Shown: in pieces, positions 45,485 to 56,060 of the stretch | Position numbering within the stretch: the first letter of the stretch is position 1 | How the letters are laid out: every line of letters begins with the position of its first letter | Source: Euborellia annulipes | Taxonomy: Eukaryota; Arthropoda; Insecta; Dermaptera; Anisolabididae | Assembly: GCA_023213315.1 (NCBI GenBank) | Contig: JAKCPI010015697.1 | Coordinates: 150,993-214,992 of the forward strand | Length of the DNA: 64,000 nucleotides | Reading direction: 5' to 3' | Position numbers and translations under genes: made by a program | Notes under the pieces: model-generated | What the model saw: only the letters and a program-made list of their open reading frames with translations | The model's database searches: none | Told to the model about the DNA's origin: nothing

Positions 45485-45560
45485 GCGAAGTGTACGGCTG
45501 TCTGTCTGTCCGTCGTTTGACCAATTTGCCGTCGGAATTTCGAAATGAAATTTTGCACCC
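45448..45560. repeat. TA microsatellite with adjoining dispersed repeat
   Basis: Pure TA run at about 45451-45481, then AATGCGAAGTGTACGGCTGT and CTGTCTGTCCGTCGTTTGAC. Confidence 0.6.
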
Positions 45561-45901
45561 TTTTAGAAGATTTTATGAAGAGTCTAGGAAAAATACTCAG
45601 TCTCCTACCCCCTTAAAGTAAAAGCTGAGCAGTCATTCATCTGACAAGAAGTATCCTGATTTAATTCCACTACTCCTTAATTTAATTGGTGAGCTATTCT
45701 TGAAATTTTCACGAGCATATTTCCGAAGAGGCGGACTAGGCACGTGCCTAGGGCGGCAAATTTTTGGGGCGGCTCAAAGAAAAAAAAAATATTGGCATTT
45801 GTGTATAGCCTCTCGACCAGAAAGGGAGAAGAGGTGGGGAAGAAAAAAATCATTTTAACACATTTTTTGAGACGAGCCCTCCCTCAAATCATATTTTTAT
45901 A

Positions 45902-45935
45902 CTGAAGATGACCAGTTGTGATGCTGGTCAAAATA
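45902..45935 (+). repeat. CTGAAGATGACC...GGTCAAAAT signature
   Basis: CTGAAGATGACCAGTTGTGA followed by TGCTGGTCAAAAT. It pairs in sequence with the minus-strand copy at 25091-25121, which keeps GGTCGAAAT. Confidence 0.5.
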
Positions 45936-46681
45936 AGATAATGAGTGGTCCATCACACCATGGTGTTTTAGTCGCCAGATATTTCTTATGTTTCGTACAG
46001 CAATAATTTCCAAAAAAAAGCAAAAAAAATATATGTTAAATAAATTTTTTTTATGAGGATCTACTTATTAAAAAAAAAAAAAAAAAAAAAAAATAGGAAG
46101 AGGTGGTGATTAATGCTGTTGCTTATTACATTCATTTCCTCAATGAAGGAGAGAGAATGGAAATTGAGCAGACTCCTCCTTCTTTGCTTACTTAATTGAG
46201 GCCTATTTATAAACATAATATCATGCATCTTAATAGACAGTAGTAGCTTGATCCTTGTTTTCAGGAAATGTGCATATATCACATCATATCCCTTTCTCAT
46301 AAATCGAATCAACAAATTTTTGACAAAAAATAAAATTTTCATATTTTTTATTTTTTTATTTATTTCCGGCTTTTTTTTTGGTTGACACTGTTGCTGAATT
46401 TGTATCATATTTAATTATATCAATAATGCTCAGGGGCGCCCACGACCTAGCCGAGCTGGAACTGGCAGTCCTTCTGGGAACACTTTCCTAAGTTAGGACC
46501 ACTATGTAAAATTTTACTAAAATAAACATAGAAACATTGAAGGGAAATTCGAACTGGACCAATTGAGTAACTTAACAATTGAGGTAATGACAGGGAATTT
46601 GGACTATACAACTCTATAAATTACGAGGAACAGATAATGTTATATACCAGAAAAAAATCTTATGAAAAACATATAACTAAG

Positions 46682-47209
46682 TAGGGCTGGACGGTAAACC
46701 GGTTTACCGGTAAAAGGTAAAAATTTTTTACCGAAAACGCGGTAACGAACCTCTAATTCGGTAAAAACCGGTTTTTTTTCGAAAGTCGGTAAAAACTTAT
46801 TTTTTCGGACGGTAAAAAATTTTGGTTCCGCGAAAAAAATGTTCCGCGGCGGCAAAAAATTTTGGTTCCGCGAAAAACAAAAATGTTCCGCGGCGGCAAT
46901 GTGGGGGAAAAAATTGGCGTCTCTAAAAAAAGGTAAAATATTTTTTCGGACGGGGAAAATTTTGGTTCCGCGGAAAAAATGTGCCGCGGCGGCAAATTTC
47001 TGTTCCGCGGGCGGCAAAAAAATTGGCGTCTCTAAAAAAAAGGTAAAATATTTTTTCGGACGGGAAAAATTTTGGTTCCGCGCAAATTGGTTCCGCGGGC
47101 GGTAAAAAATTTTTAGCTTTGAAAAAAATGTTTTTACAGACTTTCGAGAAAAACCGGTTTTTTTTCATTATCGAGGTCGGTAATGAAAATCCATTACCGT
47201 CCAGCCCTA
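46682..47209. mobile_element. hAT-type MITE built on a minisatellite
   Basis: TIRs TAGGGCTGGACGGTAA and TTACCGTCCAGCCCTA with perfect 8-bp duplications TAACTAAG (46674-46681 and 47210-47217). The inner ends carry ACCGGTTTACCGGT and further ACCGGTTTTT repeats. The body (46806-47110) is the third GGTTCCGCG minisatellite array. All ORFs here are repeat-derived. Confidence 0.93.
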
Positions 47210-47239
47210 TAACTAAGTATTTATTAATTTAAATAAGAG

Positions 47240-47322
47240 AAAAATGTAGGTACCGCCGGGAGTCGCACCTAGTCGTAAATAGACAGATCCGTGGTGCGAC
47301 TCCCGGCGGTACCTACATTTTT
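47240..47322. repeat. Perfect 30-bp hairpin, 23-nt loop
   Basis: Left arm 47240-47269 (AAAAATGTAGGTACCGCCGG...) is exactly complementary to 47293-47322. The stem is unusually GC-rich (GTACCGCCGGGAGTCGCACC). It lies between two MITEs and could be a very short fold-back element. Confidence 0.88.
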
Positions 47323-47337
47323 CGCTTATTTTTAAAT

Positions 47338-47601
47338 CAAGGGCGGATCCAGAGGTGTTTCTCGGGGGGGAGTAATCTGGTGGGTGTGACTCGTCGCACA
47401 GCACACTATTTTTTCTTAATTTCCGTAATTTAAAGGCACATTCTGTACTTGTTGGCCAGAATATAAATACAAATCAAATTTTAAAGTATTAATTTTTAAA
47501 ATTTTACATTAAAAATAAATTTTTTTTCGAAAAAAAGGTATTTTTTCCAAATCTCGGAGGGGGGGGGTAATTATTCCCTTCCCCCCTTGTATCTGCCCTT
47601 G
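47338..47601 (+). mobile_element. hAT-type MITE, CAAGGGCGGATCC family
   Basis: Both ends intact (CAAGGGCGGATCCAGAGG and TTGTATCTGCCCTTG), 264 bp. The flanking sequence is AT-rich and does not give a clean 8-bp duplication. Confidence 0.85.
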
Positions 47602-47904
47602 ATTAAATTAATAAATACTTGGTTATATGTTTTTCATAATTACTTCCTCATGGACCAACACATGATATATATAATTCTTTATTTAAAAAATCTTATGTTT
47701 TTTCGTTAGAGTTTTATAATTTTTAATTAAACACACCTTGAAGATTTCGGGAAAAACACAACAGCACTACCAATTTCAACTCATAACAAATGAGCTCACA
47801 GGGGTGCCCGATAAAACAGCTTCCTTACCAGGGCTGCAAACCCATCATAAAGAAATTTTCCTTTTGTCCCAAGTTAGGTATATGTCCCAAGTTAATGTAT
47901 TTGA

Positions 47905-48060
47905 CTATATCTTGAATTCTAATATATCGGCGAAAAACTAAATCATCGACACAAAAAATCTGGTGTGACTGGTCGCACAGCAAACAACTTTCGATTACCG
48001 AAGGTAAGAGAAAGTTGTGTTCTGTGCTTGTCATACCAGATTTTTTAATAATTGCCTGGA
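47905..48060 (+). repeat. R1 tail
   Basis: TC TTGAATTCTAATATATCG, then AAAATCTGGTGTGACTGGTC, hairpin CTTTCGATTACCGAAGGTAA and complement. Confidence 0.8.
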
Positions 48061-48364
48061 ACGACATATCTGAAAAATTATGAATAAGGAAATTCAAGGG
48101 TCCATCACAGGCGGGCCCGAGGCAGTAAGAGGGTGGTCTATGGATACGAAGGGAGGGCTTAAAATCCCTGGCGACGCTACTATAGTCTATTATTCATAAA
48201 TTTAGTTTCATACATATTCATAAAGTATAGTTTATTCATAAATTTAGACTAAAGATTTTTCCATTTCTCTTGTTTTAATTGTTATTTATAAGATTAATGG
48301 AAGTAATATGGTTCTACATAGCATTTATTTTATATCGCTTTATTAATAAAAACAAGCATAACAA

Positions 48365-48547
48365 TTAAAACGTCATAGTTAATTTACGAATTGGGAGATT
48401 GAAAATGAAAGAGGCTTTTAAGCGGGGACTCTTTTCGACCCTAATGAGAACAATCTTATAACCCTTTTTTTTAATTCGATCCTCTAGGTGAGGTAGCAAC
48501 AGCAGATGTTGTAGGGCTACCAACCACGCATTCCCACACAAACACAT
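48365..48547 (-). CDS. Candidate terminal exon with poly(A) signal
   Basis: A 60-residue minus frame (MCLCGNAWLVALQHLLLLPH...) ends at a TAA. AATAAA follows within about 30 nt (TTATTAATAAAGCG on the minus strand). An internal acceptor (TTGCTACCTCACCTAG) suggests the exon might begin at about 48486 and encode only the basic part (RIKKKGYKIVLIRVEKSPRL...). It is the more credible of the minus-strand frames here because stop and poly(A) signal agree, but no homology is apparent. Confidence 0.35.
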   Translation of the reverse strand: MCLCGNAWLVALQHLLLLPHLEDRIKKKGYKIVLIRVEKSPRLKASFIFNLPIRKLTMTF

Positions 48548-49065
48548 CTATCTAATCAGCTTTTAATTAATACTTTTAAATCAGAAGGAGTTAGGGCTAA
48601 CTATTAAAAAAAATTCACTAGACCATTGTGATTATTTTTTTTCCATCTCTTTTCTTCTTTTTTAATTACAATTGATTTATTATAAGTTGTCATTCAAATT
48701 GAAATGGCCCCTTAGGCTAAAATGCAGTTGAATGAAAAATATTTCGAGAATAAATTAACTCAAATGATTTTATTTAAAAATGTTTTTTATCTCTCTCTCT
48801 CTTTGGTCTATAATAGAAGGAACAAATAAAGATTAAAAAAAGAGGTATAATTAATTTTAAAACTATATTTGTATATAATATTCAAATGATATTATAATGT
48901 AGGAAAAAAATATTTAAATAGATCTTTAAAGGTTTATCATATTTAAATTTTATTAATGTCGCTTATAAAAAAAAAATCATAAATTTTTTTTAAAGTAAAC
49001 GATTAGATAAACCCTTGAGCCCGGTTTCATAATTAATTTTATTTTTTATTTGTTTTAAAGTCTTT

Positions 49066-49180
49066 TTTGGCATTAAAGGCCATTTAGACCGCATCCCTTG
49101 TTATTTCAAATGGTTGGTAGCCAACTCAATTGAAATTGATTATTTTCGCTTGATTTTGGAAGCGAACCCCGAAGCCCAGG
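49066..49180 (-). mobile_element. SINE fragment, family S2
   Basis: AAGGCCATTTAGACCGCATC through CGCTTGATTTTGGAAGCGAA, the S2 body in minus orientation. Confidence 0.6.
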
Positions 49181-49279
49181 AACGAGAATTTTATTTTTCA
49201 CTGTTGCCAAAAAATGTTTAAATAAATTTTTAATAGCTATAATTTTTAAAAGTAAACAATTTTAACATTTCTATATCAC

Positions 49280-49445
49280 ACAGAGACACACACACAGACA
49301 GATCATTTCGCGGAAACCACTTTTTTGGATTCAGGGGACCTCAAAACGTCTATATTCATCAAAATCTCGACATCGAATTTTTGACATGAATCCAATACTT
49401 TCTCTCTCTATTTATTAACATATATAGAGGTAAGAGAAAGTAAAA
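49280..49445 (-). repeat. R1 head half
   Basis: Short CA run, GGATTCAGGGGACCTCAAAA, CATCGAATTTTTGACATGAA and head hairpin. Confidence 0.88.
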
Positions 49446-49746
49446 ATACAAAAACTAATTTCAACTTAAAAACATTTTTTCTAAGATCTTTTAAAGGTTA
49501 AAGAAAAAAAAAAAAACTTCGTCATTAAACTTAAAGATTACCTTAAAGAGAAATGATAATTGTAACATTTAAATTTAGTGCAATAAAAAAAAATACTTAA
49601 TGCATTTATAATGAGGAAAGAAGAGCTTAAAACGAGATTTTCTATTTAATCGTTTATAAAATGGAAATAAATGTCCGTTCAAAAGAGATTATCACTTAAA
49701 ATCATATAAATAGAAGTTAGTAGTTGCTCTTTTAGTTAGAACCTTT

Positions 49747-49919
49747 TTATTTCTTTGCAGCTAATCCCGTTAAGGGCGGTGGAAGAACAAAAGCTATCAA
49801 TATCATTGCAGTTAAATAATACCAAGCACGTGAGACACGGATGGGTGGTCCTGAGGAATAAACGACCGTCAGTAGATATCGATACAACTTTTCTGAAAAT
49901 GTTGAAAAATAAGTCATAA
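49747..49919. CDS. Coding candidate open on both strands
   Basis: Plus reading: a strong acceptor (TTTTTATTTCTTTGCAG, exon from 49761) opens a phase-0 frame of 52 codons (LIPLRAVEEQKLSISLQLNN...RHGWVVLRNKRPSVDID...) ending at TAA 49917-49919, a plausible terminal exon without a poly(A) signal. Minus reading: ATG at 49917 (A at -3) gives 56 residues (MTYFSTFSEKLYRYLLTVVY...) with a hydrophobic helix (AWYYLTAMILIAFVLP). It ends at TAA 49747-49749 overlapping an AATAAA. It would be a complete single-exon membrane microprotein. Both are protein-like, and only one is likely real. Neither is recognised. Confidence 0.45.
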
Positions 49920-49997
49920 TGGCCTCAGCAGCGAAAAATGTATAAAATTTTGTTTATTATTTGGAACCGATTTTAAGAAAATCGAAAGACTTTTAAA

Positions 49998-50385
49998 ATA
50001 TCTGGTGTGACTGTCGCACAGCACACAAGTTGTGTTCTGTGCTTGTTACACCAGATTTTTCGTGTCGATATATATTTAGTTTCCACCGATATATTAGAAT
50101 TCGAGATGTAAAATTTATTAGTATGGAAAATATTTATATTTTGTTACCATGGCAACCACTTCTATTCTTCCTATGAAGTACAAGTTACTTTACTAGTGGT
50201 CTTCAGAAGATTTCAATGGCAAAATGAGAATATACATTTTAAAAAGCATCTAAAAAATAATTGATTTTTAAATTTTAATCAAAATCGTTGGAGCGAATTT
50301 TGAGAAAATCGAAAAAAAAAACTGAAAAACTACATCAGTAAAGTTCTAGTACTTTTTGGCCGATTTTGATCAAAAGCTTATTTTC
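49998..50385 (-). repeat. R1 repeat, tail to middle
   Basis: Shortened tail hairpin, TTAGAATTCGAGATGTAAAA, TTACCATGGCAACCACTTCT and TACTTTTTGGCCGATTTTGA. The head is replaced by an unrelated GC-richer segment starting TTTTCCGCCCTATGTAGG. Confidence 0.88.
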
Positions 50386-50399
50386 CGCCCTATGTAGGT

Positions 50400-51705
50400 G
50401 GCGAATTTCAAAACGGAGGAATTATTTTTACGTATTCCTTAGCATAAAGTCTTATGAGAAATAAATAAGACGCGGTTCAGATTTCTATAAAAACTATAGT
50501 TTTTTAAAAACGGGCCAAAATTGACATTTTTGTTAAAACGACAGTACGGCCTAGAAATATAAAAAAAATAGTACTGTCCCTTTCAAAACGGTACGTATGA
50601 TCACCCCCTATTCAGTAAAGTACTAATACTCTTTGGCCTATTCAAAGATTGAGAAAGGATAATGAAAACCATCTCAGTAGGAATGCAAGTGAGTTTATTA
50701 AGAATTATGAAATTTAATAGAGAATATGGGGGATCTGTGTAACAATCACCTATGGTTCTTAATATATAATATTTAGATATGCATATAATTAAAACAATTC
50801 CCATGAATTCAATTATTAAAATTAAACATCCATCATCGAGAATCAAAAAAATTTAAGATTTTTTTTATAACAAATATTTAATCTTCTGCAATTTCCTTTA
50901 GCGTTCTTATTTTTTAGCACCTGATAAGATAAAAATTTATCAGATACATTAAAAAAAAAAAGAAAAAATACCCTTGTCGATATAAAGGTTGATTAAAACA
51001 AAGCTCGTTTCAAATTAGGAAGTTTATTTTGGCGTTAAGATATTCTCAACAAACAAGATAAGAGGAAGATGGGTGTGAATCGAAATAGATGAATGCTTAG
51101 ATAATTAAGAATATAAATTCGAAAAAATAACAGAACAGCCAACACCCAATTTTCAATATTTTCATTTATTAACTTCCAACAAGTGAATTTTTATAATCTA
51201 TTGAATAATATTTAATGATTTAATCTAAAGATCCTGTCTTTAGAATCTCGTTAGGTTACATTTTGTCAATGAGAAAGAGTAAATAATATCTCACATGGAT
51301 ATATTAAAAGGGGATTTAAATAATAGTGCTTAAGAAAGTCATTTTATGGAAAAGAGTTTGAAACAATTGTTCCATCCTTGTTTCCCACTCTCGTTTTTAA
51401 TATTCATCATTTTTTCCTCCAAAAAAGATGCTCCATTTCAAAAGGGTAAATAAATATTTTAGCAAAACTGCTATTCCTAATTTGTTTATAGTTCTTTATT
51501 TGATAAATGTAGAAAAACTAAGTGAGATTAGCAGCAAGCATTCCTATCCGAACGTATTACAAAAAATCCGATTTTTTGTTTAATATAGCCCCAAATCTAC
51601 ATGAAAATATAATACAATCTAATGGGCGAAAAAGACATTTATTTATAACATCTACGGTATATTTCATTTAAATAAGCAATTTAAAATTTTATAACTAAAT
51701 TATTT
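50400..51705. other. AT-rich sequence, no supported gene
   Basis: CTTTCAAAACGGTACGTATG near 50580 and ATTTCAAAACGGAGG near 50405 may be the ends of a small element. The 81-residue minus frame at 50601-50846 is hydrophobic and AT-driven. Confidence 0.35.
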
Positions 51706-51709
51706 TTAG

Positions 51710-51796
51710 ATTTTCCGGTCGAATGAATTACCAGACGAGCCCTTTGATTTTGATTGTGTAGTCATTTCCGTAGAGAAGAGGGATGTACACCTGCAG
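51710..51796 (+). CDS. Candidate internal exon, 29 codons
   Basis: Flanked by acceptor AAATTATTTTTAG and consensus donor CTGCAG|GTAATT, open in phase 0 with length divisible by three. The peptide IFRSNELPDEPFDFDCVVIS... is acidic and mixed, unlike translated AT-rich noise. On the minus strand the same DNA can be read as a terminal exon after ACCTGCAG (VYIPLLYGNDYTIKIKGLVW then stop), part of an 86-residue open frame. CCTGCAGG makes both junctions possible. The plus reading uses two good splice sites and is preferred. Neighbouring exons were not found. Confidence 0.4.
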
Positions 51797-51999
51797 GTAA
51801 TTTATATTCTTAATTGCTCGGCTTTCTTTAAAATACGAGTAGCCGAAACGCCCTTTCTCTCTCTCTCTCTTTTCGATTGATGAATCATTCCCATTGCTTT
51901 TGTTGTTTTTTTTTCTGTATAAACAGTAAGAATTTATGAAAAAAAAAAAATTTCTTGTTCCCTGCTTGTTCTTCTTTTCCGGCAACATTTTTATCTACA

Positions 52000-53210
52000 T
52001 TCAATAAACTTTAAGTTAGGAACGTCCTTCCCAAAAAATTCTTTCCTCTTTTCTGATTCCCTTGGGTGTATTAGTATTGAGGGAGGTCCTCCAAAAAATT
52101 AAGACTAAATGAAAACATAATTGGTGAAATATTTTCAAATTTGCGGCGCCGTTACGCCCTTCTGGGCACCCCTCCAACTGGCCCGGGCCCGTATACAGTG
52201 GACCCTTGTCTTTCCTTAATCAAGTGCCGCAATTTTTGGTTTCAGACAATGAATATAGGCCTACACATATCTTATTTGACTTTAAAAAATTTACAGAGTA
52301 ATTTGTTAATATAATATTATTTTGTCTTATTTAAAAGGGTGAATAAATAGATCCAGAGCTAGTATTCAGGCAAAATTTATATTATAATTAACTTGCTTTA
52401 TTTTTTTCGGGCGACATAGAATCAAATGCTTTCCAATGGGTAAAATTCTGTATTTTTAGCAATTTTTCGAGCATCCCATTTTGGTATTTTGGAATTCCAG
52501 ACTCACCAAAAAGTCATCTATAAGAATGCAAAATTTCATTTCCAAATTCTAAAGGGAAAATGAAATTTCAAAATCATACATAGCCAAAAAGAATTTTCAG
52601 AAATAAATACAACCTTGACCATTTGGGACCCAGGTGGGAGCAGGTTAATTTTTCGCATGAAATCCCTCGTAAATGGCATCAACTTGAGCGTTTCGAATGG
52701 GGCATAACAGCCCTCTTCGCTACGTTCCGGTTTCAAAAAATAAACAATTGCTAAAAAAAAATTCTAAGACCCTATATAGGAAAAAATGTTTAGATCGCCC
52801 TAAACAAAAATCTTTGCTATGAGGGCTCACTATGATGGAAATTTATTTTCAAATCATCAAGGAATATTTTGTGACAGATAAAGACTAAATTTTCTTTCTT
52901 AAACTAAAAGCGATTACTTTTCTTATTTTAACTATTGTATAATATGTACTGATATGCCCTGTCAAGTTAATTAACGAGTAATTTCTCGATGGCTGGAAAG
53001 TAAATTCTTCATTGAGCTAACGTAAGCAGCTGGTGATGAATAAAACATTTCTATGTGTTTTGTTGACGATTCGATGCTCGTTATACTTTTCCTCTAGACA
53101 TGATGTTAGTATCTGTTAAAGAGACTCTTATACATCAAACTATAATGTGACTTAAAAAAAAGACGCTGAATTTTCAATAGATATTTTTATTAATATTAAA
53201 TATTAGGTAA
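52000..53210. other. Intergenic or intronic sequence with dispersed repeats
   Basis: CCGGGCCCGTATACAGTGG and CCTTAATCAAGTGCCGCAAT at 52180-52235 match 58690-58760 and mark a shared repeat. A 66-residue minus frame at 52536-52736 starts MKPERSEEGCYAPFETLKLM; I suspect repeat-derived sequence. Confidence 0.35.
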
Positions 53211-53216
53211 TAAATT

Positions 53217-53368
53217 ACTATTTCGGAGAGGCACTGCTTCCTCAGTGATTTCATCTCATTACGTATGTCCCATACAATTATTGTAGAACCTTTTGGTAAT
53301 TATATGATGCATACGAGGTGAGATGAAATTCACTGAGGAAGGAGTGCCATTACCTCTCCGAAATAGTT
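53217..53368. repeat. Inverted repeat with CTGAGGAAGG/CCGAAAT signature
   Basis: Arms ACTATTTCGGAGAGGCACTG and CTCTCCGAAATAG, with CACTGAGGAAG and CATCTCA blocks inverted. Loop is about 45 bp. Confidence 0.85.
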
Positions 53369-53419
53369 ATATTTTTTTTCTAAGTAATTAAACGAACTTC
53401 AGTAACACCTAAGAAGAAT

Positions 53420-53575
53420 ATATAATATAACTAGTCGCCTTCGGGCTTCGCGTCTAGCCAGGGGGCTTCGCCCCCCCCCCCTGGATATTTCTCTGCTGGC
53501 TCGGGTCCCCCTGCGTTGTAGGAATTTCGGGACAGACATACGGACAATCCGCTATTATATATATATAGAGAGAGA
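53420..53575. repeat. Dispersed GC-rich hairpin repeat
   Basis: CTAGTCGCCTTCGGGCTTCG, then CCAGGGGGCTTCGCCCCCC (self-complementary), then GACAGACATACGGACAATCC. A related start CTAGCCAGGTCGCCCGCCTT is at 44533. Confidence 0.6.
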
Positions 53576-53664
53576 TTTTAAAGCAAGACTATTTTTATTA
53601 GTTCTCTCCATCGAAACAAAAAATTCATAGACAAGAATCGATTTTGCTAATATTTATTCCAAAA

Positions 53665-53850
53665 AAACACAACAATTCACAAGGAACATTCCGTCTGCCA
53701 TCATCAGCCTAGATATTTAGAAATTCTGGAGATATAAAATGTCTGATCCTACGACAGAGGACTATTTTAATATTTGCATAACAAACATAATAATACATAC
53801 TTTATATGACGTTTCCAGAATTCCTAAATTGCTAGGCTGATGATAGCATG
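53665..53850. repeat. Inverted repeat with CTGATGATGGC arms
   Basis: TGCCATCATCAGCCTAGATA at 53697 and CTAGGCTGATGATAGCATGG at 53831 are inverted. The minus arm reads CTGATGATGGCAGACGGAAT, a full CTGATGA core. Confidence 0.6.
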
Positions 53851-54239
53851 GGGATATGTTTCTTGTGTGTCTCTTTTTGAAATAAATGTTGGCAATAATA
53901 AGATTGAAAAAAAATTTTTCTTCTATATTGGTTGCCTTTGGGAATTTGAAAAAAAAAAATGTAGAATAATGTATCTCATTTTAAGAAATAATAGGTTAAC
54001 ACCTCAAGATTGTTATCCTTAACAAGTGCTCTGTGAGGAAAGATATGTTGGGCATTTTATACTTCGACAAGCAGATTGTAATTATTTCATAACTGGTTGC
54101 CTACCCATCTTATTGTGTAAATAAATTAAATATCTTAATCCCAATATCCATCATTTACCCTCATATAAAGATATAAATTCTAGAAGTAAATGGAGATAGA
54201 AATCTAATTTTCTATAGATAAAGATGGTAATAATAAGCT

Positions 54240-54434
54240 TTATTGAAAAATAGGGGAGTATAGAGATGTCTGGGAAAATAGAAAATTAAATAAAATTCTT
54301 TCAATGGTTCTTTTGCATCGATCGAATTTATATCCCAACTGGTTTTGCTTTTTTTCTTTATTTAAAATCACTTGAGAACCCGCATCATTATCCATCAATA
54401 TTCGGTTCGAACTTTTCTTATTTGCAATATTCAT
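54240..54434 (-). CDS. Candidate 64-aa ORF with poly(A) signal at stop
   Basis: ATG-started frame MNIANKKSSNRILMDNDAGS... with mixed polar composition ends CAATAAAGC, where the stop codon overlaps AATAAA. It looks more protein-like than neighbouring frames. It could be a terminal exon, a microprotein or a chance ORF. Not recognised. Confidence 0.3.
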   Translation of the reverse strand: MNIANKKSSNRILMDNDAGSQVILNKEKKQNQLGYKFDRCKRTIERILFNFLFSQTSLYSPIFQ

Positions 54435-54439
54435 AATAA

Positions 54440-55740
54440 TAATGAGATCGAGGGTTTTTTTTTTTTTATTAAATAATGATCAATGAATATTTGGAGCAAT
54501 GAAGCGTTCTACGATCAAGATTGTGAATTTAAATAGCTTATATTAATGTGATATATTATAATATTCAGAAAATATAAATTGAAAGAAAACAAGACGACCC
54601 GGATCAAAGTTTGAGTGAGGGAGGGAGGGACAAAGAAAAAAAAATTTTCAAATACAAATGTATTTATATTATTTTTTTTTTTTTTAGGGATGAAAGATTA
54701 ATTGTATGCAGGTCTAGATTTTGGATAAAGCTATATTATCATATTTATCTATAGAAAATTATATTTCTTTCTCCATTTACTTAGAATTTATGTATTTAAA
54801 TGAGGGTAAATCTGTGTGTGCAAATGGACTAATTTTCCTTACAAAAAGGGGTAAAAAGTTCTATGTTCGTTTTAATAAATAAATAAATGAAGTTGATTAA
54901 ATAATAATTAAATAAATTATTAGCTCTAGTAAATATTCTCGCCAAATAGAAAAGTTTTACCCAACAATATAATGAACACCGACAATCAAGCCAAGATAAC
55001 AAAATATTTTGTTTTATTAAATTTTTCGACATTTCAACCGATACATTACACTAATATTCTCACAAGGGACACTACCCAAAAACTACATCCAATTTTGATA
55101 AAACTTTTACCATTAAAAGAACAATACTATTAATATAACAAAGAACTATACTAGTTTTATCGGCCATCGTCCAGTTAACTAGGTCAAAAGTGTATGAGCA
55201 TGTCATACATTCAACCATAATAGTTTCTTTTTTGATTTATAAGTGCAAACTAATACGGTATCAAGAGCGGAAAAGGGGGGGGGAAGGGGAAACCCCAAAA
55301 AATATAACTAAAAATGGTTAAAATAAATCCAATTAATGTTTTAATCATGCTTATTAATTCATATAAAACGAGTAAAATTATAGATAATCCGATCAGCGCT
55401 CAATGATAAGCATGTTTAAAACAGTAATTAGATTTATTTTAAGATTTTTAGTTAATACTGTATTAGTTTGAACATATATATCTAAACCAAACAAACTATT
55501 ATGGTTGGTTGAACCGTTACATAATTTAACAATACTATTTTCATAATATACGATATAATAATATGTAATAAGTAAATTTTCAAATAACATATATTTTTTA
55601 AAGGAAAAATTTAAAACAACATGTAAAAGTGTGTCAAGGGTTTGTCCTATTTAAAATGAAATAATTAAGCAAATTATTTTAAATTTTATCTATCAAATAA
55701 CACTAAAAATTAGTTGATTCTGTTACCTTTAGAAAAGCCT
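54440..55740. other. AT-rich sequence, no supported gene
   Basis: Low-complexity AT sequence with G run at 55275-55283. Minus frames at 54829-55032 and 55393-55590 are AT-driven. Confidence 0.4.
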
Positions 55741-55749
55741 TAATTATTT

Positions 55750-56060
55750 TTGTTACTAAAACATGATTTTTTTTTTTGCCGAGATTATAAAAGACAGGGT
55801 CTTTTGAGAAGATATAAAAAAGAGAGAGGGGAAGAAAAAGAGAGGGTGCAAATGATCCGTCGCTGGAGGGAGAGAGACACATGGTCGCCACCCTCGAATT
55901 CGAATGCACGTGCACCAAAAGCCAACAGGTCCCAGGATTAGGAAGTCTAGACCCTTTCAGACATATGTGTCTCTTTCTCTTTTACTCTCTTTTTCTTTCT
56001 TACTTATTTCGCTTTGATACTTTGACGACGACCCTTTTGATGCCGCTCATTTCATAGAAG
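55750..56060. other. GC-richer unique segment, possible 5' exon
   Basis: The plus frame 55750-55941 is basic (KERGEEKERVQMIRRWRERD) over a purine-rich tract. On the minus strand ATGAGCGGCATCAAAAGG at 56050 gives MSGIKRVVVKVSKRNK before a donor AATAA|GTAAGA. Either could mark a first exon; neither is secure. Confidence 0.25.

Noticed and set aside
46640..47168. Five overlapping ORFs of 80-125 aa
   Set aside because: All lie in the minisatellite MITE and exist in several frames at once.
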